Below the pieces are notes generated by a model that had not been told where the DNA came from, ran no database searches, and was given only the letters and a program-made list of their open reading frames with translations. From assembly GCA_902141825.1 (NCBI GenBank), contig CABFPG010000007.1, forward strand, positions 186,001 through 250,000: a stretch of 64,000 nucleotides of DNA, in the 5' to 3' direction. This document shows positions 16,006 through 28,982 of this stretch, piece after piece. The translations under genes and the position numbers were made by a program. Each line of letters starts with the position of its first letter. Within the stretch, counting starts at the first letter, position 1. The stretch comes from Thalassocella blandensis. GTDB lineage: Bacteria; Pseudomonadota; Gammaproteobacteria; Pseudomonadales; Cellvibrionaceae.

Positions 16006-17765
16006 AAGGAAAAATACCAAGTATTCATGAAGCGTTTAATGCCCGTTCGCTATCGACAGAAGAACTCTGTAATACATTCATTATTAGTGATCACTATTCT
16101 AAACTAGCTAGCTCAACAAATACGATAATGATAGGACCACGAGGTAGTGGAAAGACCACTTTGATGAGAATGCTCCAAGTTCAATCTTTAGAAGCTTGGC
16201 AGCACAAACAATCTACAGACTTTCGAAAAAGTATTAAATTTTCTGGTGTCTTTATCCCAACTGATCGTGTTTGGAAAACACAGTTTGACAAAATTTGTAA
16301 AAAATTTGAGTTTAAGAACGAAATATTAGTGGTCCAAGCGTCATTCACCTATCACGTACTGGAAAGGTTTATCTCGACTATTGAGTATTTAACTTCAAGG
16401 ACTGTAAAAAAACTAAATAACTTTCGCTCAGTCGTATTGGACAAAGCTAGCGAGTCTGAACTTGTTATTGAATTGGCAAACCTTTTCAAAGTAGTTCCAA
16501 GAATCAACTCTTTGAAATCATTGGAAATTGCTATAACGAGTAAGAAAAGTGAAATTTCGTCATACTTATCAAGAAGGTTAAGTGTTAGTGATTTTCACGA
16601 GCCACAACCTAAAATCATTGTTGGAGAAATAGGAACGATCTTGGGCAATGCAGTAGCAATCGCAAACTTGTATTTTGGAGACCGTGAGCATAAGTGGGCT
16701 TTTCTTTTCGATGAACTGGAGCTCGCGCCAGAAAATATAGTTCAACCTCTTGTAGACGCAATGAGAGGCGGTCCTGATAACATAATTCTTAAATTATCCT
16801 TATCTCCTTACCATAAGAATGTTTCGATAACTAGCCTACCAGAAAGTTCTATGAAAGATCAGGATTTAAGCTTTATTAGTTTAACTGCAACACCTGATAA
16901 GTCAGGCTATACTTTTTCAAAGGAACTCTGTGGCAATATTTTCTCCAAGTATGGATTAGGAGTTAAACCAGTAGATAGATATTTCGATGAACCAAAACCC
17001 ATAGATGAAAAGAGAGAGTTTTCAGAGCTTATTGAAAAGGACCCAACATTTGCTAATTATTTGAAACTTCAAAAAATCGATATTGATCGCCTGGAGAATT
17101 ACACAGAGAAAGACAAACGACCAACCATAAGGAAGGTAAAGTTTGTAGTTCAAATTAGAAATTATTATCGAAAATTAAACGGTAAGAAATCTCGGAAAAG
17201 TCCGCCTCCGTTGTATGCTGGATTTAAAAATATCTGCAAAAGTTTGGAATATAATCCTCGAATGTTGATCGGGATAACAAATAAATTTCTACCACTTGCA
17301 AGTAATGAAACGCCAATACCTGTTCATGAACAACTTAAATGTTTGTCCGAATTATCCGATTCCTTTAAAGCACTTCTTAATACAATACCTATAGATTCTA
17401 GTACTCCCGATATCAACACAATTTATGATTTAGTTGAAAAAGTTGCTCAGTTTTTTCAAAATCAGATTTCAGGTGATATTTTTCGAGCAGAACCTAAAGG
17501 CTCTCTGATTTTTGTCCGTCAAGACAATACCTCTTTAATTGAAGCGATTGGATTTGCGCTAAATGCCGGAGCCATGATAGCTGAAAATGGAGTGTCTATA
17601 GATTCGCAACAAGTGGTAGATATAAAAAAGATTAGATGCAGGCTGTCTTATTTGTTTGCTCATAAATTTGGGCTGTTAATGTCGACACAAAGAGAAGTTG
17701 ATTTAGGCGACATAATATTTCCTTTACCTCCTAGTTCACAAACAGAAGATCTGTTTGTCGATTAA
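16002..17765 (+). CDS. P-loop ATPase of unknown family (AAA/ORC-like)
   Basis: A 587-residue protein. Walker A is GPRGSGKTT at residues 45-53. Walker B is FLFDELELAP, with D237-E238 inside a hydrophobic strand, followed by a VDAMRGG helix and a sensor-like SLTATPD segment near residue 290. FNARSLSTEELCNTFI at the N-terminus resembles ATPases that precede a GxxGsGKTt loop in conflict systems. The C-terminal 250 residues are mixed helical and unassigned. It is translationally coupled to the phosphoesterase, and a 302-residue unknown gene follows after 9 nt. Likely role: ATP-dependent sensor or switch for the neighbouring enzyme (inference). It is not a known helicase by visible motifs. Confidence 0.75.
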   Translation: MKGKIPSIHEAFNARSLSTEELCNTFIISDHYSKLASSTNTIMIGPRGSGKTTLMRMLQVQSLEAWQHKQSTDFRKSIKFSGVFIPTDRVWKTQFDKICKKFEFKNEILVVQASFTYHVLERFISTIEYLTSRTVKKLNNFRSVVLDKASESELVIELANLFKVVPRINSLKSLEIAITSKKSEISSYLSRRLSVSDFHEPQPKIIVGEIGTILGNAVAIANLYFGDREHKWAFLFDELELAPENIVQPLVDAMRGGPDNIILKLSLSPYHKNVSITSLPESSMKDQDLSFISLTATPDKSGYTFSKELCGNIFSKYGLGVKPVDRYFDEPKPIDEKREFSELIEKDPTFANYLKLQKIDIDRLENYTEKDKRPTIRKVKFVVQIRNYYRKLNGKKSRKSPPPLYAGFKNICKSLEYNPRMLIGITNKFLPLASNETPIPVHEQLKCLSELSDSFKALLNTIPIDSSTPDINTIYDLVEKVAQFFQNQISGDIFRAEPKGSLIFVRQDNTSLIEAIGFALNAGAMIAENGVSIDSQQVVDIKKIRCRLSYLFAHKFGLLMSTQREVDLGDIIFPLPPSSQTEDLFVD

Positions 17766-17774
17766 AGTTATTTT

Positions 17775-18683
17775 ATGAAAATAATCAAAGACATATACTT
17801 AGGCAGTTTCGATTGCACGATTTGTGGCCTCGGGTTCGAAAGTAGATCAACATTTGCGTTCGATAAATTATCAAAAAGAATTTCTAACTTGTTGGTACTA
17901 GGTTATAAAGAGAATACGGATTGTTTTAGTTATCAATCAAACAAACAAATGTTTGAGCAACGCACCGAAAATATTTATGAGATCGAAGACGAACATGTTG
18001 TAGAAGCTTTAACTCATAGCATTTCAACTGAATTATTCAAAGCAACTAATAATTTTCTTTTAGATATCACTGTAATGAGTCGCCACCGTCTCGCCACAGT
18101 AATAAGCTTTTTACTGCACCGAATTTCTAAGGGTTCAACACTTACAATAACCTATTCACTATCTAAGTTTATTCAACCACCTTACGGTATAACCCCAGTT
18201 AAAAAGGTTTGTGAGATTGCTGATGGTTTTAGCGGTACTCTAGGAGATTTAAGCTTGCCAACATCGATTGTAATTGGACTTGGTTATGAGAAAGGCAAAG
18301 CACTCGGAATATCTAATTATTTGGATTCTTGGAGGGATTACGTATTAGTTCCAGAGAGCCCAATTTCAGAATTTGAAGAAATGGTGAGGGAAAACAATAG
18401 GGATCTATTGGATTCAATTCCCCCTCAAAGAGTGCTCAGTTATAGTGTGTCTTCTCCATACTCAACTTATGTAGATTTAAAATCATTAGTAATGTCCTTA
18501 AAAGAATATTCGAGACCTCTCTTAATTCCTTTGGGCCCCAAAATACTCTCGGCATTATGTGTAATTTTGAGTAAAGAGTTCGACCTTACAGTACCAGTAT
18601 GGAGGGTTTCATCCCAATATCTTGAGGAGCCTATCGATCGTCCTGCAAGTGGTTTAGATATTACGTTTACTTTGATGTTTTAA
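17775..18683 (+). CDS. unknown protein, last gene of the methyltransferase/phosphoesterase/ATPase operon
   Basis: A 302-residue soluble protein without a recognised family. It begins with a short strand and a CTICGLGFESRS motif (residues 14-25), then a Rossmann-like alternation (NLLVLGYKEN, FLLDITVMSRHR, TLTITYSLS). A second similar repeat begins at TSIVIGLGYEKGKALGISNYL and runs to RPLLIPLGPKILSALCVIL. Two GLGxExxxA-type loops suggest a duplicated nucleotide-binding-like fold. No signal peptide or membrane segment is present. The 9-nt gap after the ATPase makes co-expression near certain. It could be an effector, sensor or adaptor; no function is claimed. Confidence 0.7.
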   Translation: MKIIKDIYLGSFDCTICGLGFESRSTFAFDKLSKRISNLLVLGYKENTDCFSYQSNKQMFEQRTENIYEIEDEHVVEALTHSISTELFKATNNFLLDITVMSRHRLATVISFLLHRISKGSTLTITYSLSKFIQPPYGITPVKKVCEIADGFSGTLGDLSLPTSIVIGLGYEKGKALGISNYLDSWRDYVLVPESPISEFEEMVRENNRDLLDSIPPQRVLSYSVSSPYSTYVDLKSLVMSLKEYSRPLLIPLGPKILSALCVILSKEFDLTVPVWRVSSQYLEEPIDRPASGLDITFTLMF

Positions 18684-18759
18684 CCATTCAATCAAAATAT
18701 AACCGAATTCATGTAGTTCGTGACAGTTCTTAGATATTGAGATGCGAATCTATAAATAT

Positions 18760-18789
18760 GGGATCTCAGTCCATAAATTATGAGATCCC
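18760..18789. terminator. inverted repeat between converging operon and gyrB
   Basis: GGGATCTCA (18760-18768) pairs with TGAGATCCC (18781-18789) over a 12-base loop. It lies between the plus-strand unknown gene and the minus-strand gyrB stop, where a shared terminator is expected. No strong T-run follows on either strand, so this is a tentative call. Confidence 0.45.
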
Positions 18790-18803
18790 ACACTTACTAA
18801 AAA

Positions 18804-21556
<2,753 letters not shown>

Positions 21557-22735
21557 TTATCTGGGTGCTGCTGTTTCTACTACACCATGTTTCACGTGAA
21601 ACACCATCTTCGTATCAAACAACTCCCCTATTTTGTTTAACTCTTCAAGGTCTATTCCTGCTATAAATGTCTGGCTTTCCAGGGCCTTTAGCCAGTTTCC
21701 GACCTTTTCCTGATGCCTTCGGTCTAATTCTGAAGGTAAGTCATCAATCAATATTACCGGTGACTTATTCGTTGACTGCTTGTAAACCTCTGCTACCGAA
21801 AGGTACATTGCTGCAACCAGGAGCTTTTGTTGCCCTCGAGAGAGTATCTCTCCCGCATTAGTACGACCGATTAGTATCTTTAATTCGGAACGGTGTGGCC
21901 CTAATGCGGTATAACCTAGCTTTTTATCAGTGTCGAAATTAGACTTCAGCTTCGACATAAACTCATCTTGGGTACCGGTGTTTTCGCCAAAATCAGATTC
22001 TGTATGCGTATCGGGTTGGTCTAATAGATCAGTCTTCCAACCATCTGTATAGCGAACTTCAATATCCTTACCCTGTATCTCTAAGTCACAGAGATCAATG
22101 TACTTCTTCAGTACCTCTGCGAAAGGAGCAAGACACTGCTTTCTCAGCTCTTGGATTTTACTGGCCTGTTTAACAAGCTGAATATCCCAATGTTCTAAAT
22201 CTGAATAGCTTATTCTATCATGCCGTAGTAACGAATTACGCTGTTTAATCAAGCGGTTATAGAGTTTCCACGCTTCAGCAAATTCATGTTTCACGTGAAA
22301 CACTAACCAATCAAAAAACTGTCGGCGCTCTTTCGCCCCGCTACCTAGTAGATCAAAAGAGATGTTATTCAAGACTAACAACGGCAGCCGATGAGCCAAA
22401 TCGGAAGCTCTTTGCGCTGTCTCGCCATCGATTCGAATATGACTTTCACCACTTCTCAGTTTTTCAACACCTAGCTTTGACAGGGAGTGTTCTTCGTTTA
22501 GAGGATCAGAGACTTCTGCAAACACTAGTAGACTATCGTTATCGTGCTGAATAACTCTTCTGAAAAGGTTTGTTCGAAAGGACTTTGCACGAGAAACAAA
22601 GGCGATAGCTTCCAGCAAACTGGACTTACCCGCTCCGTTTTCTCCGAATACGAGATTTAAACCTTGAGCCGGTGTGATATTTACCGACTCAAGGTTTCGA
22701 AAATGACTAACGCTAAAGCGCGTTAAAAATGGCAT
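21557..22735 (-). CDS. recF: DNA replication and repair protein RecF
   Basis: RecF (392 residues) is an SMC-like ATPase that loads RecA at gaps. FGENGAGKSSLLEAI (Walker A) is near residue 30, LSRGQQKLLVAAMYL is the ABC signature near residue 300, and VILIDDLPSELD is Walker B. It is about 35 residues longer than E. coli RecF, partly from an acidic stretch around 250 (TDTHTESDFGENTGTQDE). It lies 30 nt after dnaN and is co-transcribed. Two parS sites sit inside the coding sequence and both encode the peptide FHVKH. Confidence 0.97.
   Translation of the reverse strand: MPFLTRFSVSHFRNLESVNITPAQGLNLVFGENGAGKSSLLEAIAFVSRAKSFRTNLFRRVIQHDNDSLLVFAEVSDPLNEEHSLSKLGVEKLRSGESHIRIDGETAQRASDLAHRLPLLVLNNISFDLLGSGAKERRQFFDWLVFHVKHEFAEAWKLYNRLIKQRNSLLRHDRISYSDLEHWDIQLVKQASKIQELRKQCLAPFAEVLKKYIDLCDLEIQGKDIEVRYTDGWKTDLLDQPDTHTESDFGENTGTQDEFMSKLKSNFDTDKKLGYTALGPHRSELKILIGRTNAGEILSRGQQKLLVAAMYLSVAEVYKQSTNKSPVILIDDLPSELDRRHQEKVGNWLKALESQTFIAGIDLEELNKIGELFDTKMVFHVKHGVVETAAPR
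21588..21603. promoter_or_regulatory. parS centromere site (3' end of recF)
   Basis: TGTTTCACGTGAAACA is a perfect 16-bp palindrome identical to the canonical chromosomal parS sequence. It lies in the last codons of recF, about 13.5 kb from parB. ParB encoded at 35045-35980 should nucleate here and spread, giving origin segregation with ParA. Confidence 0.93.
22287..22302. promoter_or_regulatory. second parS centromere site (inside recF)
   Basis: This is a second perfect copy of TGTTTCACGTGAAACA, in frame inside recF where it encodes FHVKH near residue 146. Having two sites about 700 bp apart is typical of an origin-proximal parS cluster. Confidence 0.93.
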
Positions 22736-22765
22736 GAAGAATTTGAATTTACTTATGTGGGCCTA

Positions 22766-23869
22766 TTACAGGCGCATCGGCATAACGACGTAAGCAGAAT
22801 CCGAATCTTCGGGCTCTTCCAGCAATGCACTGCTATTAGAATCAGAAAGCGTAAGTTTAATATTCTCTGAATCAAGTACATTAGTAACATCTTGAAGGTA
22901 GCTAACGTTAAAGCCGACTTCCAGCGCATCCCCTGTATAGTCAACCGCTACCTGATCTTCAGCTTCTTCTTGTTCCGGGTTATTGGCTACAATAGTCAAA
23001 CTACCCGTTTCCAACAACAATCGAACACCACGATATTTCTCGTTTGATAAAATAGCGGTTCTAGCAAAGGCCTGCTTAAGATCCCCACGATTACCAATCA
23101 CTACCTTGTTACCACCTTTAGGGATAACACGCTCGTAATCAGGAAACTTACCGTCTACCAGTTTAGACGTGAAAGAATAATCTTCTGTTTTAGCGCGGAT
23201 ATGACTAGACCCAATCAGAATCTCGACCTTTTCATCGCCATCGGAAAGTAAACGTGAAAGCTCAACAACACCCTTTCTAGGTAGAATTGCCTGCTTAACG
23301 TCTGCCAAATCAACAGTCACAGCGCGAGTACACATTGCAAGACGGTGGCCATCAGTAGCAACAACACGCAACGCGTCTGATTGTAACTCCCACAACATAC
23401 CATTAAGGTAGTAACGCACATCTTGCTGTGCCATCGCAAAACTTGTTCTTTCAATTAAACGACTAATTTCCTTTTGTGCACATACAAACGAAATATCATT
23501 ATCACCGTGCTCTACTGCTGGAAACTCTTCCGCTGGTAATGTTGATAATGAGAATCGACTTTTACCGCTTTTTACAATGGCCTTTTGCTCATCCAGAGTA
23601 AAACTAATATTGGAACCATCGGGCAAGGCTTTACAGATATCCAAAAATTTCTTCGCAGGAACCGTGATTTCACCTTCGCCTATTTCACCGTCCAATGGAA
23701 CTCGACCTACGATTTCTACTTCCAGGTCGGTTCCTGTTATAGATAATTGTGAGTCTTCAATGACGAGTAATACATTAGCGAGTACGGGTAAGGTTTGTCT
23801 TCTTTCCACCACGCCAGCGGCAAGTTGTAATGGCTTAAGGATCGTTTCGCGAGAAACTGTAAATTTCAT
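22766..23869 (-). CDS. dnaN: DNA polymerase III beta subunit (sliding clamp)
   Basis: DnaN (367 residues) forms the dimeric ring that tethers polymerase III. The start MKFTVSRETILKPLQ, the central DVRYYLNGMLWE segment and the C-terminal DSAYVVMPMRL (the MPMRL end contributes to the partner-binding pocket) are all characteristic. Length is the usual 366-367. It lies 75 bp after dnaA and 30 bp before recF in the same operon. AAGAGA precedes the ATG. Confidence 0.98.
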   Translation of the reverse strand: MKFTVSRETILKPLQLAAGVVERRQTLPVLANVLLVIEDSQLSITGTDLEVEIVGRVPLDGEIGEGEITVPAKKFLDICKALPDGSNISFTLDEQKAIVKSGKSRFSLSTLPAEEFPAVEHGDNDISFVCAQKEISRLIERTSFAMAQQDVRYYLNGMLWELQSDALRVVATDGHRLAMCTRAVTVDLADVKQAILPRKGVVELSRLLSDGDEKVEILIGSSHIRAKTEDYSFTSKLVDGKFPDYERVIPKGGNKVVIGNRGDLKQAFARTAILSNEKYRGVRLLLETGSLTIVANNPEQEEAEDQVAVDYTGDALEVGFNVSYLQDVTNVLDSENIKLTLSDSNSSALLEEPEDSDSAYVVMPMRL

Positions 23870-23944
23870 TTGTGCGTCTCTTAATGTTAATTAGCCGATG
23901 GTCCAGCCCTATCAGGGCTTCCTGTTATAATTTTTCTTTTAAAA

Positions 23945-25639
23945 TCAAGTAGTTAGCGTTCTAAGCAGGTTTTTTACGTCTTCTTTTATGTCCGCATCGG
24001 ACTCCAGTAACTCTTTGATTTTACGGCAGGCATGTAACACGGTTGTATGGTCACGCCCACCAAACACTTCACCAATTTCAGGCAAACTGTGGTGTGTTAA
24101 ATCTTTTGCCAAATACATGGCTACTTGTCTTGGTCTGGCAACAGAGCGGCTACGCCGCTTGGAGTGCAGATCCGAAACCTTGATTTTATAATACTCTGCT
24201 ACGATTCGCTGGATATTGTCGATACTTACCAGACGATCTTGCAACGCAAGTAAGTCTTTTAAGGACTCACGCACTAACTCGACGGAAATATCACGCCCGG
24301 TAAAATGTGCATTCGCAATCACACGTTTTAACGCGCCTTCGAGTTCACGAACATTTGAACGAATTCTCTGTGCAATAAAAAACGCCGCGTCATTAGGCAG
24401 ATTCATTCGTGCCTGATCAGCTTTTCGCTTTAAAATCGCGACACGAGTTTCTAATTCTGGAGGCTCTATCGCAACTGTCAGTCCCCATCCAAAACGAGAC
24501 TTTAATCGCTCTTCCAAACCTTCTATTTCTTTGGGGTAGCGATCGCAGGTCACAATTATTTGCTGGCCACCTTCCAATAAAGCGTTAAAGGTATGGAAAA
24601 ACTCTTCCTGTGACCTTTCTTTACCCGCAAAGAATTGAATGTCATCAATTAACAAAGCATCTACTGAGCGGTAATACCGTTTAAAGTCATTAATCGCATT
24701 TAACTGCAGGGCTTTTACCATATCGGCAACAAATCTTTCCGAGTGAAGATAAACGACTTTTGCACCAACACGCTTTTCACACAATGCATTACCCACAGCA
24801 TGCATTAAGTGAGTTTTACCTAAACCCACTCCACCATATATAAATAGGGGATTATAAGAACCACCGGGGTTTTCGGCTACCTGAGTTGCGGCGGCCAAGC
24901 CGAGCTGGTTGGATTTACCCACAACAAAATTGTCAAAAACAAAATTGGGGTTGAGATTAGATTTATGCTCTAGCCCACCTTCCACGTCAGATTTATTAAT
25001 ACGCGCGGGCTGGGGAACCGAAACTACTTGTCTCTCCTGATCACTGACATTACCGGCGTTCTGGTAATCCTGGTAGACCGATGAGCTTAATGAGGGAATC
25101 GTTTCATCAAAATTTGAAAATGAATTGCCAGTGTTATGCTGACTTCGATTTGCCGTGTCATTTATTGAGTTGAAGGAATTATCGAAAAACTCGTCTCGAT
25201 CTTGCGGCCCACCGCCACTTTGACCGACAGCTGCATTAACCGGCTGAGCATTATTTACAGGTGTATCTGCAGAATACGTATTTTGATTGTAAGACGGCGC
25301 TTCAGCCATCGGCGCAGCTCGACCGTTGCGAGACCCGCGCATGTCCGCCGCCTGATCTTCGTGTGGACGAAACTTTTGGAATGATGCGACCTTTCTAGCC
25401 GCAACAGTTATCTCTACCTGATTTGAATTGATCGTTGTGTGGTGCGTTAAAATATCACGAATCCGATCCATGTACTTATCATTCACCCAATCCAGCACAA
25501 AGCGGTTCGGCGCAATCAACCGTAAAAGTTCTTCCTGTGTATCATCAACACGTAATGGACGTATCCATGTATTGAATTGCTGCGCAGGCAATTCATCTCT
25601 TAAAAAAGAGACGCAATGTTCCCATGCTGTGTTAGACAA
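23945..25639 (-). CDS. dnaA: chromosomal replication initiator DnaA
   Basis: DnaA (564 residues) opens oriC in its ATP form. Domain I spans about 1-85 ([24 protein letters not shown]). Domain II is a long low-complexity Asn/Ser/Gln linker (90-225), which explains the length above E. coli's 467. Domain III has Walker A GGVGLGKT (269-276) and Walker [10 protein letters not shown], and domain IV ends with the DNA-binding signature [11 protein letters not shown]. The likely start codon is TTG, with GGAG 10 nt upstream; rare starts are common for dnaA. DnaA boxes lie directly upstream. Confidence 0.97.
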   Translation of the reverse strand: MSNTAWEHCVSFLRDELPAQQFNTWIRPLRVDDTQEELLRLIAPNRFVLDWVNDKYMDRIRDILTHHTTINSNQVEITVAARKVASFQKFRPHEDQAADMRGSRNGRAAPMAEAPSYNQNTYSADTPVNNAQPVNAAVGQSGGGPQDRDEFFDNSFNSINDTANRSQHNTGNSFSNFDETIPSLSSSVYQDYQNAGNVSDQERQVVSVPQPARINKSDVEGGLEHKSNLNPNFVFDNFVVGKSNQLGLAAATQVAENPGGSYNPLFIYGGVGLGKTHLMHAVGNALCEKRVGAKVVYLHSERFVADMVKALQLNAINDFKRYYRSVDALLIDDIQFFAGKERSQEEFFHTFNALLEGGQQIIVTCDRYPKEIEGLEERLKSRFGWGLTVAIEPPELETRVAILKRKADQARMNLPNDAAFFIAQRIRSNVRELEGALKRVIANAHFTGRDISVELVRESLKDLLALQDRLVSIDNIQRIVAEYYKIKVSDLHSKRRSRSVARPRQVAMYLAKDLTHHSLPEIGEVFGGRDHTTVLHACRKIKELLESDADIKEDVKNLLRTLTT

Positions 25640-26587
<948 letters not shown>

Positions 26588-26620
26588 GCTTAAGCAAGCT
26601 ATTTATACAGTGTTGCTGGA

Positions 26621-27022
26621 GTGTCATTAATAGAGCATCAACAGGACTTTAGTTTCTACAAGTCTAACCGCCTGCTTAACTCCAGCGACTTTTCTTACGT
26701 TTTTGATAACGCCCCAATTAAAGCCTCCCATCCCAACTTCCTGATTTTGGCTAAACCAGGCCAGAATACTGTGCCTCGTCTCGGTTTAGTTATAGCGAAA
26801 AAGAATGTCCGTCTGGCGGTTAAACGCAATCGTCTCAAACGCTTGATTCGCGAGTCTTTCCGCCATAAACAGCACCATCTTCCGGCAATAGATGCTATAG
26901 TGCTGGCCCGTCGGGGGACGGAAAACCTCAATAATATTGAGATTACCAAAATACTGAATGATTTATGGCAACGTGTTGCAAAACGAGCGACGAAGATACA
27001 GCGAGAAAGCCAACAGGCTTAG
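26621..27022 (+). CDS. rnpA: ribonuclease P protein component
   Basis: The 133-residue basic protein subunit of RNase P assists the catalytic RNA in maturing tRNA 5' ends. The RNR signature is seen in [17 protein letters not shown] near residues 66-82, with the usual N-terminal [11 protein letters not shown] and a central GLVIAKK strand. The start is GTG, preceded by CTGGAG. It is 33 nt after rpmH, and yidD starts inside its 3' end. Confidence 0.97.
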   Translation: MSLIEHQQDFSFYKSNRLLNSSDFSYVFDNAPIKASHPNFLILAKPGQNTVPRLGLVIAKKNVRLAVKRNRLKRLIRESFRHKQHHLPAIDAIVLARRGTENLNNIEITKILNDLWQRVAKRATKIQRESQQA

Positions 27023-27267
27023 TGCGTAAGGTTTTCGTTTTTCCATTTATCATCCTTATTCGTTTTTACCAGTATTTCATTAGCCCATTACTGGGACCCA
27101 AATGCCGCTTTGAACCCACCTGCTCACATTACGCAGAACAATGCCTGCAACAACATGGCGCTATTGTAGGGTTATACCTGGCGGTGAAACGGTTAGTGAA
27201 ATGTCACCCCTGGCACCCTGGTGGTTATGACCCAGTGCCACCTTCACAACACAACAGAAATTCATAA
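26965..27267 (+). CDS. yidD: membrane protein insertion efficiency factor YidD
   Basis: The 100-residue YidD family protein contains the diagnostic [23 protein letters not shown] stretch starting near residue 32, followed by SHYAEQ and HPGGYDPVP. It is membrane-associated and helps YidC insert proteins. The gene overlaps rnpA by 58 bp in another frame, the normal arrangement, and precedes yidC by 21 nt. The first 20 residues are not conserved, so the start may be slightly later. Confidence 0.94.
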   Translation: MATCCKTSDEDTARKPTGLVRKVFVFPFIILIRFYQYFISPLLGPKCRFEPTCSHYAEQCLQQHGAIVGLYLAVKRLVKCHPWHPGGYDPVPPSQHNRNS

Positions 27268-27288
27268 ATATTACGGTAATATTTCAAC

Positions 27289-28977
27289 ATGATCTGGTTA
27301 CGCTACTCCTTGATCGGAGGCATATTCTTTGTTGCCTTTTTGCTTCTTATTCGATGGAATGATTTTGATCAAAGACGTTCCGCTGCACTTGCTCCGCAAG
27401 ACATGAGCGCGCAAACACAACAGAGATCTTCGTCAGATTTTCCCGAGTCTCAACAGCAGACCGTTGACGATGATTATCCGGAACCCGATCCTGTCAAACA
27501 TGACATTACTGAATCTGCTTCCACCACTTCTACTCAACTTATCGCAATTAAAACCAATACGCTGGATGTGTTAATCGATCCCGTTGGTGGCGATATCGTT
27601 AAAGTGGCGCTACCTCAGTACAAAGCCAAGATCGACCAACCGAAAAGTGCCTTCCTTTTATTGACCGATTCTTCCAATCACACCTATATAGCCCAATCCG
27701 GCTTGATTGGTAAAAACGGCACGCATACCAAAGAAAAAGGGCGTTCTATATATAGCAGCAGTGCAACACAGTACTCTCTCAAAGAGAATGCAGGAGAACT
27801 CAAGGTTGATCTGAAGCTAACGCAAGAAGATGGAACACAAATTACCAAACGTTTCACCTTCACCCGCGACTCTTACCTGATCAATATTGAATACCTGATT
27901 AACAACACGACCAGTGCTCCATGGCAGGCAAAAATTTACGGTCGTATTAAACGCGATAACTATGTTCCACCATCCGATATCGGCATCGGCATTAAGCCTT
28001 TTGTCGGCGCGGCTATCACCACGCCTGAAACCAACTACAAGAAAATGGACTTCGATGATGTCGCTGAGCTGAACAAGCCATTTGAAATAGATAACAAAGG
28101 CGGCTGGGTTGCCATGGTACAGCACTATTTTATGAGTGCCTGGGTTCCAGATGCTGAGCAAATGAACCACTACAGCATCAAGCAAAGTTCGAACAAACTG
28201 TTTTACCTCGAATACAAAGGTGAATATGTTGATGTACCACCGAATTCGCAAGGGGTAATCAAATCCTCTTATTATGCCGGCCCCAAAATTATCAAGACGC
28301 TGGAAGAAATCTCACCACACCTGGATTTAACCATTGATTTTTCCTGGCTATGGTTTATTTCCAAACCGCTGTTTATTGGCTTGGATAAAATTCATGGTTT
28401 AGTCGGAAACTGGGGTATTGCGATTATTCTCCTCACCATTTTAGTAAAACTAATCTTCTTCTACCCATCCGCGATGAGTTATCGCTCGATGGCAAAAATG
28501 CGCAAAGTCATGCCGTTGATGAAAGAGCTGAAAGAACGCTATGGCGATGATCGTCAACGTATGAGCGTTGAAACGATGAAGCTCTACAAAAAAGAAGGGG
28601 TGAATCCACTTGGCGGTTGTTTGCCAATGCTTTTACAGATGCCGGTTTTTCTTGCGCTGTACTGGGCCCTAATGGAAAGTGTTGAACTTCGACATTCTCC
28701 CTTCTTTTTCTGGATCACAGACTTAAGTGTGAAAGACCCGTATTTCGTTTTGCCCCTTATTATGGGAGCTACCATGTTCCTGCAGCAGAAACTGAACCCG
28801 GCGCCGCAAGATCCTATGCAAGCGAAAATCATGCAAATGATGCCGATCTTCTTTACTCTGCTGTTTATGATGTTCCCGGCTGGATTGGTACTTTACTGGG
28901 TTACCAACAACTGCCTCTCTATCGCTCAGCAATATGTCATCACCAGACAAATTGAACAGGAAGGTACAAAAAGTTAA
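27289..28977 (+). CDS. yidC: membrane protein insertase YidC
   Basis: YidC (562 residues) inserts and folds inner-membrane proteins alone or with Sec. A first transmembrane helix is at residues 5-22. A low-complexity Gln/Ser/Pro stretch and a large periplasmic beta domain follow (about 80-340). Five C-terminal helices begin near 350 ([20 protein letters not shown]). The cytoplasmic loop carries [15 protein letters not shown], and [20 protein letters not shown] holds the conserved helix. mnmE starts 5 nt after the stop. Confidence 0.97.
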   Translation: MIWLRYSLIGGIFFVAFLLLIRWNDFDQRRSAALAPQDMSAQTQQRSSSDFPESQQQTVDDDYPEPDPVKHDITESASTTSTQLIAIKTNTLDVLIDPVGGDIVKVALPQYKAKIDQPKSAFLLLTDSSNHTYIAQSGLIGKNGTHTKEKGRSIYSSSATQYSLKENAGELKVDLKLTQEDGTQITKRFTFTRDSYLINIEYLINNTTSAPWQAKIYGRIKRDNYVPPSDIGIGIKPFVGAAITTPETNYKKMDFDDVAELNKPFEIDNKGGWVAMVQHYFMSAWVPDAEQMNHYSIKQSSNKLFYLEYKGEYVDVPPNSQGVIKSSYYAGPKIIKTLEEISPHLDLTIDFSWLWFISKPLFIGLDKIHGLVGNWGIAIILLTILVKLIFFYPSAMSYRSMAKMRKVMPLMKELKERYGDDRQRMSVETMKLYKKEGVNPLGGCLPMLLQMPVFLALYWALMESVELRHSPFFFWITDLSVKDPYFVLPLIMGATMFLQQKLNPAPQDPMQAKIMQMMPIFFTLLFMMFPAGLVLYWVTNNCLSIAQQYVITRQIEQEGTKS

Positions 28978-28982
28978 ACCGT

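Noticed and set aside
23846-23861. parS-like CGTTTCGCGAGAAACT at the start of dnaN
   Set aside because: Only 12 of 16 positions match, and the sequence is explained by conserved DnaN codons (VSRET).
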